The position numbers and the translations under genes are program-made. Below, piece by piece: positions 54,526 to 63,741 of a stretch of 64,000 nucleotides of DNA. This DNA comes from Pseudomonas sp. ADAK18 (GTDB lineage Bacteria; Pseudomonadota; Gammaproteobacteria; Pseudomonadales; Pseudomonadaceae), in NCBI RefSeq assembly GCF_012935695.1, contig NZ_CP052859.1:5001001-5065000 (forward strand), written 5' to 3'. The notes below the pieces were generated by a model. The model was not told the DNA's origin. It worked only from the letters and a program-made list of their open reading frames with translations, and made no database searches. Every line of letters starts with the position of its first letter. The first letter of the stretch is position 1.

Positions 54526-55249
54526 CACCGCACTCATGCAAAAAAGCCTGGATCGCCCCCGCCACACCGTGGGGATCTTCCAGAAGAAAAGCGTGACCGG
54601 CCTGTTCAATCAGACCGATTTCAACATCCGGCAGTAACTTCAGCAGATGACCAGCAGCCTCGGCCGGCACCAAGCCGTCCATCCCCGCAAACAGATGCAA
54701 CTGCGGACCACGAAACGCTTGCAAGGCGTCCCGTGTGTCCATCTGCGCGAGCAACTCAAGGCCGGTCATCAATACCGAAGACGGCGTATTCGGCGCACTG
54801 CTGACCAGCAAGCGCGCCAGTCCCCGTGGATCTTCGGCGCCCTTGGCGCACAGTAGGCCAAAGCGCTTGAGGGTGACTTGGGAGTCGGCATGGCAACCGG
54901 CGAGGAACGCATCGAAGGTTTCGGCAGGCATTGCGCTCGGCCAGTCGTCGTAGGCGACAAAACACGGGTTACTGGCCAGGGTCAGCAAGCCACAGCAACG
55001 ATCTCCCCGGCGTGCTGCCAGTTCGGAGGCGAGCATGCCCCCCAAGGACCAGCCGCCGAGCCAGGCGTTATCCGCCAGCGTGGCGTCCAGTTCATCGAGC
55101 CATTCGCCGAGATCGCTGGAATCCATCTCCGGCAACGGTTCGACCTGCACCCGCAGACGCTCGTCCAACCCCTGCAACGCCGCCGCCAACGGTTCCATCG
55201 GCGATACACCAAGGCCCCAGCCGGGCAGCAGTATCAGTCGATCACGCAT
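54518..55249 (-). CDS. bioH: Pimeloyl-[ACP] methyl ester esterase BioH
   Basis: This 243-aa alpha/beta hydrolase has nucleophile motif [11 protein letters not shown] (Ser in GWSLGG), a later Asp (FAGMDGLVP) and His ([11 protein letters not shown]). It demethylates pimeloyl-ACP ester to end chain elongation. It overlaps bioF by 8 bases and bioC at its end, so the operon is tightly coupled. Length and triad are typical. Confidence 0.94.
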   Translation of the reverse strand: MRDRLILLPGWGLGVSPMEPLAAALQGLDERLRVQVEPLPEMDSSDLGEWLDELDATLADNAWLGGWSLGGMLASELAARRGDRCCGLLTLASNPCFVAYDDWPSAMPAETFDAFLAGCHADSQVTLKRFGLLCAKGAEDPRGLARLLVSSAPNTPSSVLMTGLELLAQMDTRDALQAFRGPQLHLFAGMDGLVPAEAAGHLLKLLPDVEIGLIEQAGHAFLLEDPHGVAGAIQAFLHECGDD

Positions 55250-56420
55250 GGTCGGGCTCCTGGCCTAACAAGCACAAACACGCTTCCAACGCGCTTAACA
55301 ATAGCTGGACCTGGGCTTCACTGTGGGCTGCCGACAAGGTTACCCGCAGGCGAGCACTGCCGGCGGGCACGGTCGGCGGTCGAATTGCCGTCACCATCAG
55401 CCCACGTTCGCGCAGCATCTGAGACAAACGAATCGCCCGGGCACTGCTGCCAATCATGATCGGCTGGATCGGCGTGAAGCTGTCCATCAACTCCAGGCCA
55501 ATCTGCTGCGCACCCTGGCGGAACTGGCGGATCAAGCCATTGAGGTGCTCGCGACGCCAGTGTTCGGTGCGCAGTAATTCCAGGCTTTTGAGCGTCGCGC
55601 AGGCCAGCGCTGGAGGCTGGCTGGTGGTGTAGATATAGGGACGGGCGAACTGGATCAAGCTTTCGATCAGCTCTTCACTGCCCGCGACAAACGCGCCAGC
55701 AGTACCGAACGCCTTGCCCAACGTGCCCACCAACACCGGCACGTCCTCCTGGCTCAAGCCGAAATGCTCGACGATCCCGCCACCGTTGGCACCCAGCGGG
55801 CCAAAGCCGTGGGCGTCGTCGACCATCAACCAGGCGCCCTTGGCCCGAGCTTCGCGGGCCAGGGCCGGCAAGTCGGCAAGGTCGCCGTCCATGCTGAACA
55901 CACCGTCGGTGACCACCAGCGTATTGCCGGTGGCTTTCTCCAGGCGCTTGGCCAGGCTGGCGGCGTCGTTGTGCAGATAACGATTGAAGCGCGCACCGGA
56001 CAGCAGGCCCGCGTCCAGCAGCGAGGCGTGGTTAAGACGGTCTTCCAGCACCGTATCGCCCTGCCCCACCAGCGCCGTGACCGCGCCGAGGTTGGCCATA
56101 TAACCGGTGGTGAACAGCAGCGCACGTGGACGACCGGTCAGGTCGGCCAAGGCTTCTTCCAGCTCATGGTGTGGAGTGCTGTGGCCGATCACCAAGTGCG
56201 AAGCGCCACCGCCGACACCCCAACGGGTCGCGCCGGCGCGCCAGGCTTCGATCACTTGCGGGTGATTGGCCAGGCCCAGGTAGTCATTGTTGCAGAACGC
56301 CAGCAACGGTTGACCGTCCACCACCACTTCCGGGCCTTGAGGGCTTTCCAGCAACGGGCGTTGACGATAGAGGTGTTCGGCACGACGGGCAGCGAGACGC
56401 GCGGCGAGATCGAAAGACAT
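55242..56420 (-). CDS. bioF: 8-amino-7-oxononanoate synthase BioF
   Basis: This 392-aa alpha-oxoamine synthase depends on PLP, with Lys in [15 protein letters not shown]. The conserved [10 protein letters not shown] and [12 protein letters not shown] motifs are present. It condenses pimeloyl-ACP/CoA with alanine. It follows bioB; the 150-bp gap holds a perfect REPIN, so bioF-H-C-D may depend on read-through past that hairpin. Confidence 0.95.
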   Translation of the reverse strand: MSFDLAARLAARRAEHLYRQRPLLESPQGPEVVVDGQPLLAFCNNDYLGLANHPQVIEAWRAGATRWGVGGGASHLVIGHSTPHHELEEALADLTGRPRALLFTTGYMANLGAVTALVGQGDTVLEDRLNHASLLDAGLLSGARFNRYLHNDAASLAKRLEKATGNTLVVTDGVFSMDGDLADLPALAREARAKGAWLMVDDAHGFGPLGANGGGIVEHFGLSQEDVPVLVGTLGKAFGTAGAFVAGSEELIESLIQFARPYIYTTSQPPALACATLKSLELLRTEHWRREHLNGLIRQFRQGAQQIGLELMDSFTPIQPIMIGSSARAIRLSQMLRERGLMVTAIRPPTVPAGSARLRVTLSAAHSEAQVQLLLSALEACLCLLGQEPDHA

Positions 56421-56454
56421 GCAGGCCTCGGTAGGTCAGGGTGAACGCGGTCAG

Positions 56455-56550
56455 AAATGTGGGAGCGGGCTTGCTCGCGAAAGCGGTGGGTCAGTCGCCA
56501 GATACTTTGACTGACATGCCGCATTCGCGAGCAAGCCCGCTCCCACATTT
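56455..56550. repeat. REPIN between bioB and bioF
   Basis: Perfect 27-base inverted arms (56455-56481 and 56524-56550) start AAATGTGGGAGCGGGC and enclose 42 bases. It is an archetypal Pseudomonas REPIN of the GGGAGC...GCTCCC family. It lies inside the biotin operon and could modulate mRNA stability or polarity. Confidence 0.88.
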
Positions 56551-56570
56551 GAATTGCAGTCCAAATGAAG

Positions 56571-57629
56571 TTATTGAACAGCTGCGTTATAGAACTGCTC
56601 GCTGCTCTTTTGCTCCACCAACGCCTGCTCGATCGCCGCCTGATGCACTTCATCGGCGTGCTCTTCACGCGCCTCCGGCAGGATCCCCAAACGCGAGAAC
56701 AGTTGCATGTCCTTGTCGGCCTGCGGGTTGGCGGTGGTCAGCAGTTTGTCGCCATAGAAAATCGAGTTGGCGCCAGCGAAGAACGCCAGGGCCTGCATCT
56801 GCTCGTTCATGGCTTCACGGCCGGCGGACAGGCGAACGTGAGATAGCGGCATCAGGATGCGCGCCACGGCCAGCATGCGGATGAAGTCGAACGGGTCGAT
56901 ATCTTCGGCATTTTCCAGTGGCGTACCGGCGACTTTCACCAGCATGTTGATCGGCACCGACTCCGGATGCTCCGGCAGGTTGGCCAACTGGATCAGCAGA
57001 TTGGCGCGGTCGTCGAGGGATTCGCCCATACCCAGAATGCCGCCGGAACAGATCTTCATCCCCGAATCACGCACGTAGGCCAAGGTTTGCAAGCGCTCGC
57101 CGTAGGTGCGTGTGGTGATGATGGAGCCGTAGAACTCAGGCGAAGTGTCAAGGTTGTGGTTGTAGTAGTCCAGGCCAGCCTGGGCCAGGGCTTCGGTCTG
57201 GTCCTGATCGAGGCGGCCGAGGGTCATGCAGGTTTCCAGGCCCATGGCCTTCACGCCTTTGACCATTTGCAGCACGTAGGGCATGTCTTTGGCCGACGGG
57301 TGTTTCCAGGCGGCGCCCATGCAGAAACGAGTCGAGCCGATAGCTTTGGCGCGAGCAGCCTCTTCGAGGACCTTCTGCACCTCCATCAACTTCTCTTTTT
57401 CCAGGCCAGTATTGTAGTGGCCCGACTGCGGACAATATTTGCAATCTTCCGGGCAGGCACCGGTCTTGATCGACAGCAAGGTGGAAACCTGGACCCGATT
57501 GGCATCGAAATGCGCGCGGTGCACGGTCTGCGCCTGGAACAACAGGTCATTGAAGGGCTGAACGAACAGCGCTCTGACTTCGGCGAGAGACCAATCGTGA
57601 CGCAGGTTGGCAGTGGTGCTGGCGCTCAT
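56571..57629 (-). CDS. bioB: Biotin synthase BioB
   Basis: This 352-aa radical SAM enzyme has C59-x3-C63-x2-C66 ([12 protein letters not shown]) for the catalytic cluster and further residues for the auxiliary 2Fe-2S cluster that donates sulfur. It converts dethiobiotin to biotin. The ATG at 57629 has AAGGA 7 bases upstream; a longer frame to 57746 would overlap the comF start. It is the first gene of bioBFHCD, preceded by a BirA-type operator at 57726-57756. Confidence 0.96.
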   Translation of the reverse strand: MSASTTANLRHDWSLAEVRALFVQPFNDLLFQAQTVHRAHFDANRVQVSTLLSIKTGACPEDCKYCPQSGHYNTGLEKEKLMEVQKVLEEAARAKAIGSTRFCMGAAWKHPSAKDMPYVLQMVKGVKAMGLETCMTLGRLDQDQTEALAQAGLDYYNHNLDTSPEFYGSIITTRTYGERLQTLAYVRDSGMKICSGGILGMGESLDDRANLLIQLANLPEHPESVPINMLVKVAGTPLENAEDIDPFDFIRMLAVARILMPLSHVRLSAGREAMNEQMQALAFFAGANSIFYGDKLLTTANPQADKDMQLFSRLGILPEAREEHADEVHQAAIEQALVEQKSSEQFYNAAVQ

Positions 57630-57703
57630 GGGCGATTCCTTGATTATGCTTTGGCAAACACTGTGGGAGGCAATACCCACAGGCACGACACGGATGCTCG
57701 GCA

Positions 57704-57756
57704 TATTTAAGGAAGATTCATGCACTGTCAACCCAACTACAAACACGAAGTTTACA
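57704..57756 (-). promoter_or_regulatory. bioB promoter with BirA-type operator
   Basis: On the minus strand, perfect TTGACA (57726-57731) and TAAATA (57704-57709) are spaced 16 bases. TGTCAACC-N15-AGTTTACA spans 57726-57756, each half one mismatch from the BirA consensus TGTAAACC/GGTTTACA with N14-15. The operator covers the -35 and also the first codons of comF, so biotin-BirA repression may touch both genes. Confidence 0.6.
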
Positions 57757-58457
57757 TCTGGTTAAAAAGCAACCAGACCTGTTTAGTCTGCGATGAACAC
57801 ACAGAAACCGCCCATTCGATCTGTAACGCCTGCGAAACCGAACTGCCATGGCTGATGGATCACTGCAACGTGTGCGCCCTGCCCTTGCCCATGGAAGGCT
57901 TGATCTGCGGCCAATGCCAACGGCAGCCACCAGCGTTTAAACAAGTGATCGCGCCGTGGACCTACAGCTTCCCCATCGACAGCCTGATCAGCCGTTTCAA
58001 GCATCAGGCCAAATGGCCTTTGGGGCATTTGCTGGCGCACCTGCTGGGACAGTTCCTGCAAGACCGCTATGAAAACGCTGAACTGACACGCCCTGACTGC
58101 CTGCTGCCAGTGCCCATGGCCCGTAAACGCCTGCGGGAAAGAGGCTATAACCAAGCGTCGATGCTTGCGCGATGGCTGGGCAAAAACCTGGATATTCCGG
58201 TTGAGGAGCACCTGTTACTGCGCCCTCACGAAACCGTGGCACAGCAGGACCTGGACGCCAAGGCCCGCAAACGCAACCTGCTCCGGGCCTTTGCCTTGAA
58301 CCACAGTGATCAGGTCAAGGGCCGCCACCTGGCCCTGGTGGACGATGTGCTGACCACCGGTGCCACCACCGACAGCCTGGCCCGCCTGCTGATGAAGGCG
58401 GGCGCGCGGCAGGTCGACGTGTACTGCCTGGCCCGCACGCCGAAACCCGGCACATGA
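57720..58457 (+). CDS. ComF-family phosphoribosyltransferase-like protein
   Basis: This 245-aa protein has N-terminal zinc-type cysteine pairs (CLVCDE, CNAC, CNVCALP, CGQC) and a C-terminal phosphoribosyltransferase motif [17 protein letters not shown]. ComF proteins are needed for natural transformation in competent bacteria; activity here is unproven. AAGGAAG precedes the ATG at 57720. It diverges from bioB by 90 bp, and a BirA-like site sits over its first codons. Confidence 0.9.
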   Translation: MHCQPNYKHEVYIWLKSNQTCLVCDEHTETAHSICNACETELPWLMDHCNVCALPLPMEGLICGQCQRQPPAFKQVIAPWTYSFPIDSLISRFKHQAKWPLGHLLAHLLGQFLQDRYENAELTRPDCLLPVPMARKRLRERGYNQASMLARWLGKNLDIPVEEHLLLRPHETVAQQDLDAKARKRNLLRAFALNHSDQVKGRHLALVDDVLTTGATTDSLARLLMKAGARQVDVYCLARTPKPGT

Positions 58458-58522
58458 CTTGACTCCAGCGCCCCCTGGCCGCAACGTCCCGTCCATTCCA
58501 TCCCAGCGTGTAACCGTTCGCC

Positions 58523-59287
58523 ATGCCTTTACCGACTCTGCTGAGCCAACATATCGTCCGTCGCCCCCAGCGCATTGCCTTGCTGCAACATATCGCCGAG
58601 CAAGGCTCCATCACTCGCGCAGCAAAAAGCGCCGGCTTGAGCTACAAGGCCGCTTGGGACGCCATCGATGAGTTGAACAACCTGGCGCAAAAACCGCTGG
58701 TTGAACGCAGCGTCGGCGGCAAAGGTGGCGGTGGCGCTCGGTTATCTGCTGAAGGCGAACGGGTGTTGCGCCTCTATCAACGCCTGCAAGTGTTGCAGGC
58801 TCAAGTATTGGACGCCGCCGAGGACGCCAGCGACCTCGATCTGCTCGGCCGCCTGATGCTGCGTACCAGCGCCCGTAACCAACTGCACGGCAAAGTCATC
58901 GCCATCGACAACCATGGCCGCAATGACCTGGTGCGTCTGGAACTGGCCGGCGGGTTGACCCTTGAGGCGCAGATCACCCACGACAGCACCCTGCACCTGG
59001 AACTGGAAATCGGTACTGAGGTGGTGGCGCTGATCAAGGCGGGTTGGCTGGATGTCCTGGCGACCGAGCACGCCGCAACACTTGGACACAATTGTCTGAG
59101 CGGCAACATCGAGGCGATTCTCGATGCTGACGATGGTCCCAGCGAGGTCAGAATCACCCTGCCCAACGGCCAGGTTTTGTGCGCCCTGGCGCAGCCCGCC
59201 GAGCTCAAGGCGATTGGCGCCAAGCAAGGAAAAACCATTCAGGTGCAGTTCGCCCCCAGCAACGTCCTACTGGGCACGCCGGTATAG
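58523..59287 (+). CDS. modE: ModE-type molybdate-responsive regulator
   Basis: This 254-aa protein has an N-terminal winged HTH (ITRAAKSAGLSYKAAWDAIDEL, about 28-50) and two TOBE/Mop domains in tandem (about 120-185 and 190-254), the ModE architecture. It would bind molybdate and repress molybdate uptake genes. No modABC genes are adjacent in this window, so targets are remote. The conserved RS(V)GGKGGGGARLS wing motif is present. Confidence 0.9.
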   Translation: MPLPTLLSQHIVRRPQRIALLQHIAEQGSITRAAKSAGLSYKAAWDAIDELNNLAQKPLVERSVGGKGGGGARLSAEGERVLRLYQRLQVLQAQVLDAAEDASDLDLLGRLMLRTSARNQLHGKVIAIDNHGRNDLVRLELAGGLTLEAQITHDSTLHLELEIGTEVVALIKAGWLDVLATEHAATLGHNCLSGNIEAILDADDGPSEVRITLPNGQVLCALAQPAELKAIGAKQGKTIQVQFAPSNVLLGTPV

Positions 59288-59356
59288 ATTAAAACTGCAA
59301 CAATTTGGTCACGAGCGCTCCTTAAGGTGTCTGCAAAAACCCGCAGGGAGCCTGAT

Positions 59357-61261
59357 ATGAGCCTATTAGAAGAAAACCAAGCCACCGACCTCGAACAGAT
59401 GGTCGGCCTCAGCCGCCGTCGCTTTATCGGCGCCGGTGCCCTGTGTGGTGCCGCGATGTTCCTCGGCGGTAACCTGCTGACCCGCAGCGCCCTGGCCGCC
59501 GGTGTCAGCGCCGCGTCCGGCAGTCCGTTGCTGGGCTTTACCAGCATCGCTGCTGCCACCAGCGACACCATCACGCTGCCGCCGGGCTACACCTCATCGG
59601 TGCTGATCAGTTGGGGCCAGCCCCTGCACAAGAACGCGCCGGCCTTCGACCCCAGCGGCAATGGCACGGCCAAGGCCCAGGAACAACAGTTCGGCGACAA
59701 CAACGACGGCATGAGCCTGTTCCCGTTTCCCGGCGACAACAACCGGGCGCTGATGGCGATCAACAACGAATACACCAATTACCACTACCTGTTTGCCCAC
59801 GGCGGCGCGCCGCAATCGGCCGAAGACGTGCGCAAGGCCTTGGCCAGCGAAGGTGTGTCAGTCATCGAAATCAAACGCCAGGGCGACAGTTGGCAGTTCG
59901 TCCAGGACTCGCGCTACAACCGGCGCATCCACGGCAACTCGCCGCTGCGCCTGAGTGGCCCGGCGGCCGGGCATGCCTGGCTGAAAACCCGTGCCGACAA
60001 GAGCGGCAAAAAAGTCCTAGGCACGTTCCAGAACTGCGCCAACGGCAAGACGCCGTGGGGCACTTACCTGACCTGCGAAGAAAACTTCACCGACTGCTTC
60101 GGCAGCAGCAACCCACAGCAGACCTTCGACGCCGGGCAAAAACGCTACGGCGTGGCGGCGGCCAGCCGGGAGATCAACTGGCACCCGCACGATCCGCGCT
60201 TCGACATGGCGAAGAACCCGAATGAACTCAATCGCCATGGCTGGGTGGTGGAAATCGATCCGTTCGACCCACAATCCACCCCAGTCAAGCGCACCGCCCT
60301 GGGCCGCTTCAAGCATGAAAACGCGGCCCTCGCCGAAACCCGCGACGGCCGTGCCGTGGTGTACATGGGTGACGATGAACGCGGCGAGTTCATCTACAAG
60401 TTCATCAGCCGCGACAAGATCAATCACAGGCATCCCAAGGCCAATAAAGACTTGCTGGACCATGGCACTTTGTACGTGGCGATCTTCGATGCGGGCGACG
60501 GCAATGCCGATCACCCCAAGGGCAAGGGCCAGTGGGTTGAGCTGACGTTCGGCAAAAACGGTATTGATGCCAACAGCGGTTTTGCCAGCCAGGCCGAAGT
60601 ACTGATCCATGCCCGCCTGGCCGCCAGCGTGGTGAAAGCCACACGCATGGACCGCCCGGAATGGATCGTGGTCAGTCCCGCCGACGGCCAGGTCTATTGC
60701 ACCCTGACCAACAACGCCAAGCGCGGCGAAGAAGGCCAACCGGTGGGCGGGCCAAACCCGCGGGAGAAAAACGTCTACGGCCAGATCCTGCGCTGGAAGG
60801 CCAACGCCGATGACCATGGCGCCATGGACTTCTCCTGGGACCTGTTTGTGGTCGCCGGCAACCCGGGCGTGCACGCTGGTACGCCGAAGGCCGGCTCGTC
60901 CAACATCAACCCGCAGAACATGTTCAACAGCCCCGATGGCCTGGGTTTCGACAAGGCTGGGCGGTTGTGGATCCTTACCGATGGCGACTACAGCAACAAG
61001 GGCGATTTTGCCGGCATGGGCAATAACCAGATGCTCTGCGCCGACCCGAACACGGGTGAGATTCGCCGGTTCATGGTGGGGCCGGTGTCGTGTGAGGTGA
61101 CGGGGATCAGTTTCTCGCCGGACCAGAAAGCCTTGTTTGTGGGGATTCAGCACCCAGGGGAAACCGGTGGCTCGACCTGGCCTGAACACTTGCCGAATGG
61201 CAAGCCAAGGTCTTCGGTGATGGTGATTCGCCGGGAAGATGGCGGGATCGTCGGCGCCTGA
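59357..61261 (+). CDS. phoX: PhoX-family alkaline phosphatase (Tat-exported)
   Basis: This 634-aa DUF839/PhoX protein has a twin-arginine signal SRRRFIGAG (19-27) followed by a hydrophobic stretch. PhoX is a calcium- and iron-dependent periplasmic phosphatase; motifs include YLTCEENFTDCFG and NSPDGLGFDKAGRLWI. The ATG at 59357 has GGGAG 6 bases upstream. A poor Pho-box-like sequence at 59295-59312 was not accepted. A large REP-type repeat follows the stop by 5 bases. Confidence 0.9.
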   Translation: MSLLEENQATDLEQMVGLSRRRFIGAGALCGAAMFLGGNLLTRSALAAGVSAASGSPLLGFTSIAAATSDTITLPPGYTSSVLISWGQPLHKNAPAFDPSGNGTAKAQEQQFGDNNDGMSLFPFPGDNNRALMAINNEYTNYHYLFAHGGAPQSAEDVRKALASEGVSVIEIKRQGDSWQFVQDSRYNRRIHGNSPLRLSGPAAGHAWLKTRADKSGKKVLGTFQNCANGKTPWGTYLTCEENFTDCFGSSNPQQTFDAGQKRYGVAAASREINWHPHDPRFDMAKNPNELNRHGWVVEIDPFDPQSTPVKRTALGRFKHENAALAETRDGRAVVYMGDDERGEFIYKFISRDKINHRHPKANKDLLDHGTLYVAIFDAGDGNADHPKGKGQWVELTFGKNGIDANSGFASQAEVLIHARLAASVVKATRMDRPEWIVVSPADGQVYCTLTNNAKRGEEGQPVGGPNPREKNVYGQILRWKANADDHGAMDFSWDLFVVAGNPGVHAGTPKAGSSNINPQNMFNSPDGLGFDKAGRLWILTDGDYSNKGDFAGMGNNQMLCADPNTGEIRRFMVGPVSCEVTGISFSPDQKALFVGIQHPGETGGSTWPEHLPNGKPRSSVMVIRREDGGIVGA

Positions 61262-61266
61262 TCCCC

Positions 61267-61397
61267 TGTGGCGAGTGGGCTTGCCCCCGTTGGGCTGCGA
61301 AGCAGCCCAATAAAATCACCGAGGTCCTCCAGGAAGAACTCGGCGGCAGGTTCTGGGGCTGCTGCGCAGCCCAACGGGGGCAAGCCCCCTCGCCACA
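61267..61397. repeat. Large REP-type inverted repeat after phoX
   Basis: Arms of about 42 bases (61267-61308 and 61355-61397), starting TGTGGCGAGTGGGCTTGCCC and ending CCTCGCCACA, are largely complementary with a few mismatches. Inner stems pair GGGCTGC/GCAGCCC words. It could form a long stem ending the phoX transcript. Confidence 0.7.
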
Positions 61398-61476
61398 ATA
61401 GCCGACCACCTATCCCGCCCCGTGTGCGTTACCATACCGGGCCGGACGCGGCGCCCTGCTGCGCGCAGGAGTTCGC

Positions 61477-62451
61477 ATGGCTCACCCGTTTGAAACACTT
61501 ACCCCAGACCTCGTGCTCGACGCTGTCGAGAGCATCGGTTTTCTCAGTGACGCCCGCGTGCTCGCGCTCAACAGTTACGAAAACCGTGTCTACCAGGTTG
61601 GCATCGAAGACTCCGAGCCACTGATCGCGAAGTTCTACCGTCCTCAGCGTTGGACCAACGACGCGATCCTGGAAGAGCACCGCTTCACCTTCGAACTGGC
61701 CGAGTGCGAAGTGCCGGTGGTGGCGCCAATGATTCACAACGGTGAAAGCCTGTTCGAACACGCCGGTTTCCGTTTCACCCTGTTCCCCCGCCGTGGTGGC
61801 CGCGCGCCGGAGCCGGGCAATCTCGATCAACTGTATCGCCTTGGGCAACTGCTGGGCCGCTTGCACGCGGTCGGTTCCACACGTCCTTTCGAGCACCGCG
61901 AAGCCTTGGGCGTGAAGAACTTCGGCCACGATTCCCTCACCACCCTGCTGGAAGGCAACTTCATCCCCAAGAGCCTGCTGCCGGCCTACGAGTCCGTGGC
62001 CCGCGACCTGCTCAAGCGTGTGGAAGAGGTCTACAAGACCACACCCCACAAGAACATCCGCATGCACGGCGACTGCCACCCCGGCAACATGATGTGCCGC
62101 GATGAAATGTTCCACATCGTCGACCTCGACGACTGCCGCATGGGCCCGGCAGTGCAGGACCTGTGGATGATGCTCGCCGGGGATCGTCAGGAATGCCTGG
62201 GGCAGTTGTCGGAGTTGATGGACGGCTACCGGGAATTCCACGACTTCGACCCGCGCGAGCTGGCGCTGATCGAGCCGCTACGCGCCTTGCGCCTGATGCA
62301 TTACAGCGCCTGGCTGGCACGACGCTGGGATGACCCGGCATTCCCCCACAGCTTCCCGTGGTTCGGTACCGAGCGGTATTGGGGCGATCAGGTGCTGGCC
62401 TTGCGCGAGCAGCTGTCGGCGCTGAATGAAGAACCCCTGAAGCTTTTCTGA
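61477..62451 (+). CDS. srkA: Stress response kinase A (SrkA/YihE)
   Basis: This 324-aa protein kinase-like enzyme has a catalytic HGDCHPGN (Asp199) and metal-binding DLDDCRMG, with an ATP-site lysine in LIAKFYRPQRW. SrkA/YihE phosphorylates Ser/Thr and protects cells in envelope or oxidative stress and thymineless death. Length and motifs match the family. It is preceded and followed by REP-type repeats, and an independent promoter is likely. Confidence 0.93.
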   Translation: MAHPFETLTPDLVLDAVESIGFLSDARVLALNSYENRVYQVGIEDSEPLIAKFYRPQRWTNDAILEEHRFTFELAECEVPVVAPMIHNGESLFEHAGFRFTLFPRRGGRAPEPGNLDQLYRLGQLLGRLHAVGSTRPFEHREALGVKNFGHDSLTTLLEGNFIPKSLLPAYESVARDLLKRVEEVYKTTPHKNIRMHGDCHPGNMMCRDEMFHIVDLDDCRMGPAVQDLWMMLAGDRQECLGQLSELMDGYREFHDFDPRELALIEPLRALRLMHYSAWLARRWDDPAFPHSFPWFGTERYWGDQVLALREQLSALNEEPLKLF

Positions 62452-62453
62452 CC

Positions 62454-62554
62454 TGTAGCCGCTGCCGAGGCACGAGGCTGCGATGCGTGTCCGCAGGACC
62501 GCCGTGGGGCTGCTACGCACCCCATCGCAGCCTCGTGCCTCGGCAGCGGCTACA
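62454..62554. repeat. REPIN between srkA and rarD
   Basis: A perfect 32-base inverted repeat (62454-62485 and 62523-62554), starting TGTAGCCGCTGCCGAGGC, encloses 37 bases, 2 bases after the srkA stop. It is the same family as 45689-45785. Confidence 0.88.
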
Positions 62555-62633
62555 AATCAAAAATTGCGTGCCTCTTTCCTGACAAATATCCTTACAATCG
62601 CGGCTTTGTTAGCTGCCTAAGCAAGGATTTTGC

Positions 62634-63518
62634 ATGCAAGCCGCCAACCCCCGCCGCGGGTACATATTGGGCCTGAGCGCCTACATTATCTGGGGCCTGT
62701 TCCCCATCTACTTCAAAGCCATTGCCAGCGTCCCGGCCGCAGAAATCATTGTCCATCGTGTGCTGTGGTCGGCACTGTTCGGCGGTTTGCTGCTGATGGT
62801 CTGGAAACACCCGGGGTGGTTCCGTGAACTGCGGGACAACCCAAAACGCCTGGCGATTCTGGCGCTGAGCGGCACCCTGATCGCAGCCAACTGGCTGACC
62901 TATGTGTGGGCGGTGAACGACGGGCGCATGCTCGAAGCGAGCCTGGGGTATTACATCAATCCGCTGGTCAATGTGCTGCTGGGCATGGTGATCCTGGGCG
63001 AACGCCTGCGCCGTCTGCAATGGCTGGCCGTTGTGCTGGCCGCCTTGGGTGTCGCGCAACAGGTGTGGCAGGTGGGCAGCCTGCCGTGGGTATCACTGGT
63101 GCTGGCGTTGACCTTTGGTTTCTATGGTTTGATCCGCAAGCAGGCGCCGGTCAAGGCGCTGCCAGGGCTGGTGGTGGAAACCTGGATGCTGGTGCCCATT
63201 GCCGTCGTCTGGTTGTTGTTCAACCCGACAGCCCACAGTGCGCAAATGGAGTTCTGGGGCACGTCCGAAGCCTGGTGGCTGGTGGCCGCAGGCCCGGTAA
63301 CCTTGATCCCGCTGGTGTGTTTCAACGCCGCCGCCCGGCATTTGCCCTACACAGCCCTGGGCTTCCTGCAATACGTGGCGCCGACTCTGGTACTGCTGGA
63401 AGCGGTGCTGCTGTTCAATGAACACTTGGCACCGAGTACGCTGATCGCCTTCCTGTTTATCTGGGCCGGCCTGGTGGTCTACAGCATCGACGCCTGGCTG
63501 ACGATACGCAAACGCTGA
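62634..63518 (+). CDS. rarD: EamA-family transporter RarD
   Basis: This 294-aa drug/metabolite-transporter protein has about ten hydrophobic segments in two EamA halves and the family's start GYILGLSAYIIWGLFPIYFK. RarD proteins are inner-membrane permeases historically linked to chloramphenicol sensitivity; the substrate is unknown. The motif WLTYVWAVNDGRMLEASLGY is typical of the subgroup. AAGGA lies upstream of the ATG. Confidence 0.92.
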   Translation: MQAANPRRGYILGLSAYIIWGLFPIYFKAIASVPAAEIIVHRVLWSALFGGLLLMVWKHPGWFRELRDNPKRLAILALSGTLIAANWLTYVWAVNDGRMLEASLGYYINPLVNVLLGMVILGERLRRLQWLAVVLAALGVAQQVWQVGSLPWVSLVLALTFGFYGLIRKQAPVKALPGLVVETWMLVPIAVVWLLFNPTAHSAQMEFWGTSEAWWLVAAGPVTLIPLVCFNAAARHLPYTALGFLQYVAPTLVLLEAVLLFNEHLAPSTLIAFLFIWAGLVVYSIDAWLTIRKR

Positions 63519-63741
63519 TCAAATAACGTACAAACCTCTGTAAGCCACAGCCTGCGTGGCTTGCAGACATCCACCCCAAGGTAATCCACAAGCGGGTCCC
63601 CGGCGTTTGTGCACAAGCCATTGAAACTGCTCGTTTTTTGCTCAATCGAAGCGAAGCCCCGGCGGGTGTGGCCTGGCGCCGGGTCTCTACAGGTTATCCA
63701 CAGGCCCATGCAAGATTTCCATGCATAACCTCGGTGGACCG

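Noticed and set aside
59295..59312. Pho-box-like sequence upstream of phoX (two 7-base words spaced by 4)
   Set aside because: Only about two thirds of positions match the Pho-box consensus and the first repeat is poor. Gene identity, not the sequence, was driving the call.
63694..63702. Perfect DnaA box TTATCCACA before the GcvR-like gene
   Set aside because: A single box (another occurs by chance inside cca near 7889) without clustering, AT-rich unwinding DNA or replication genes is not an origin.
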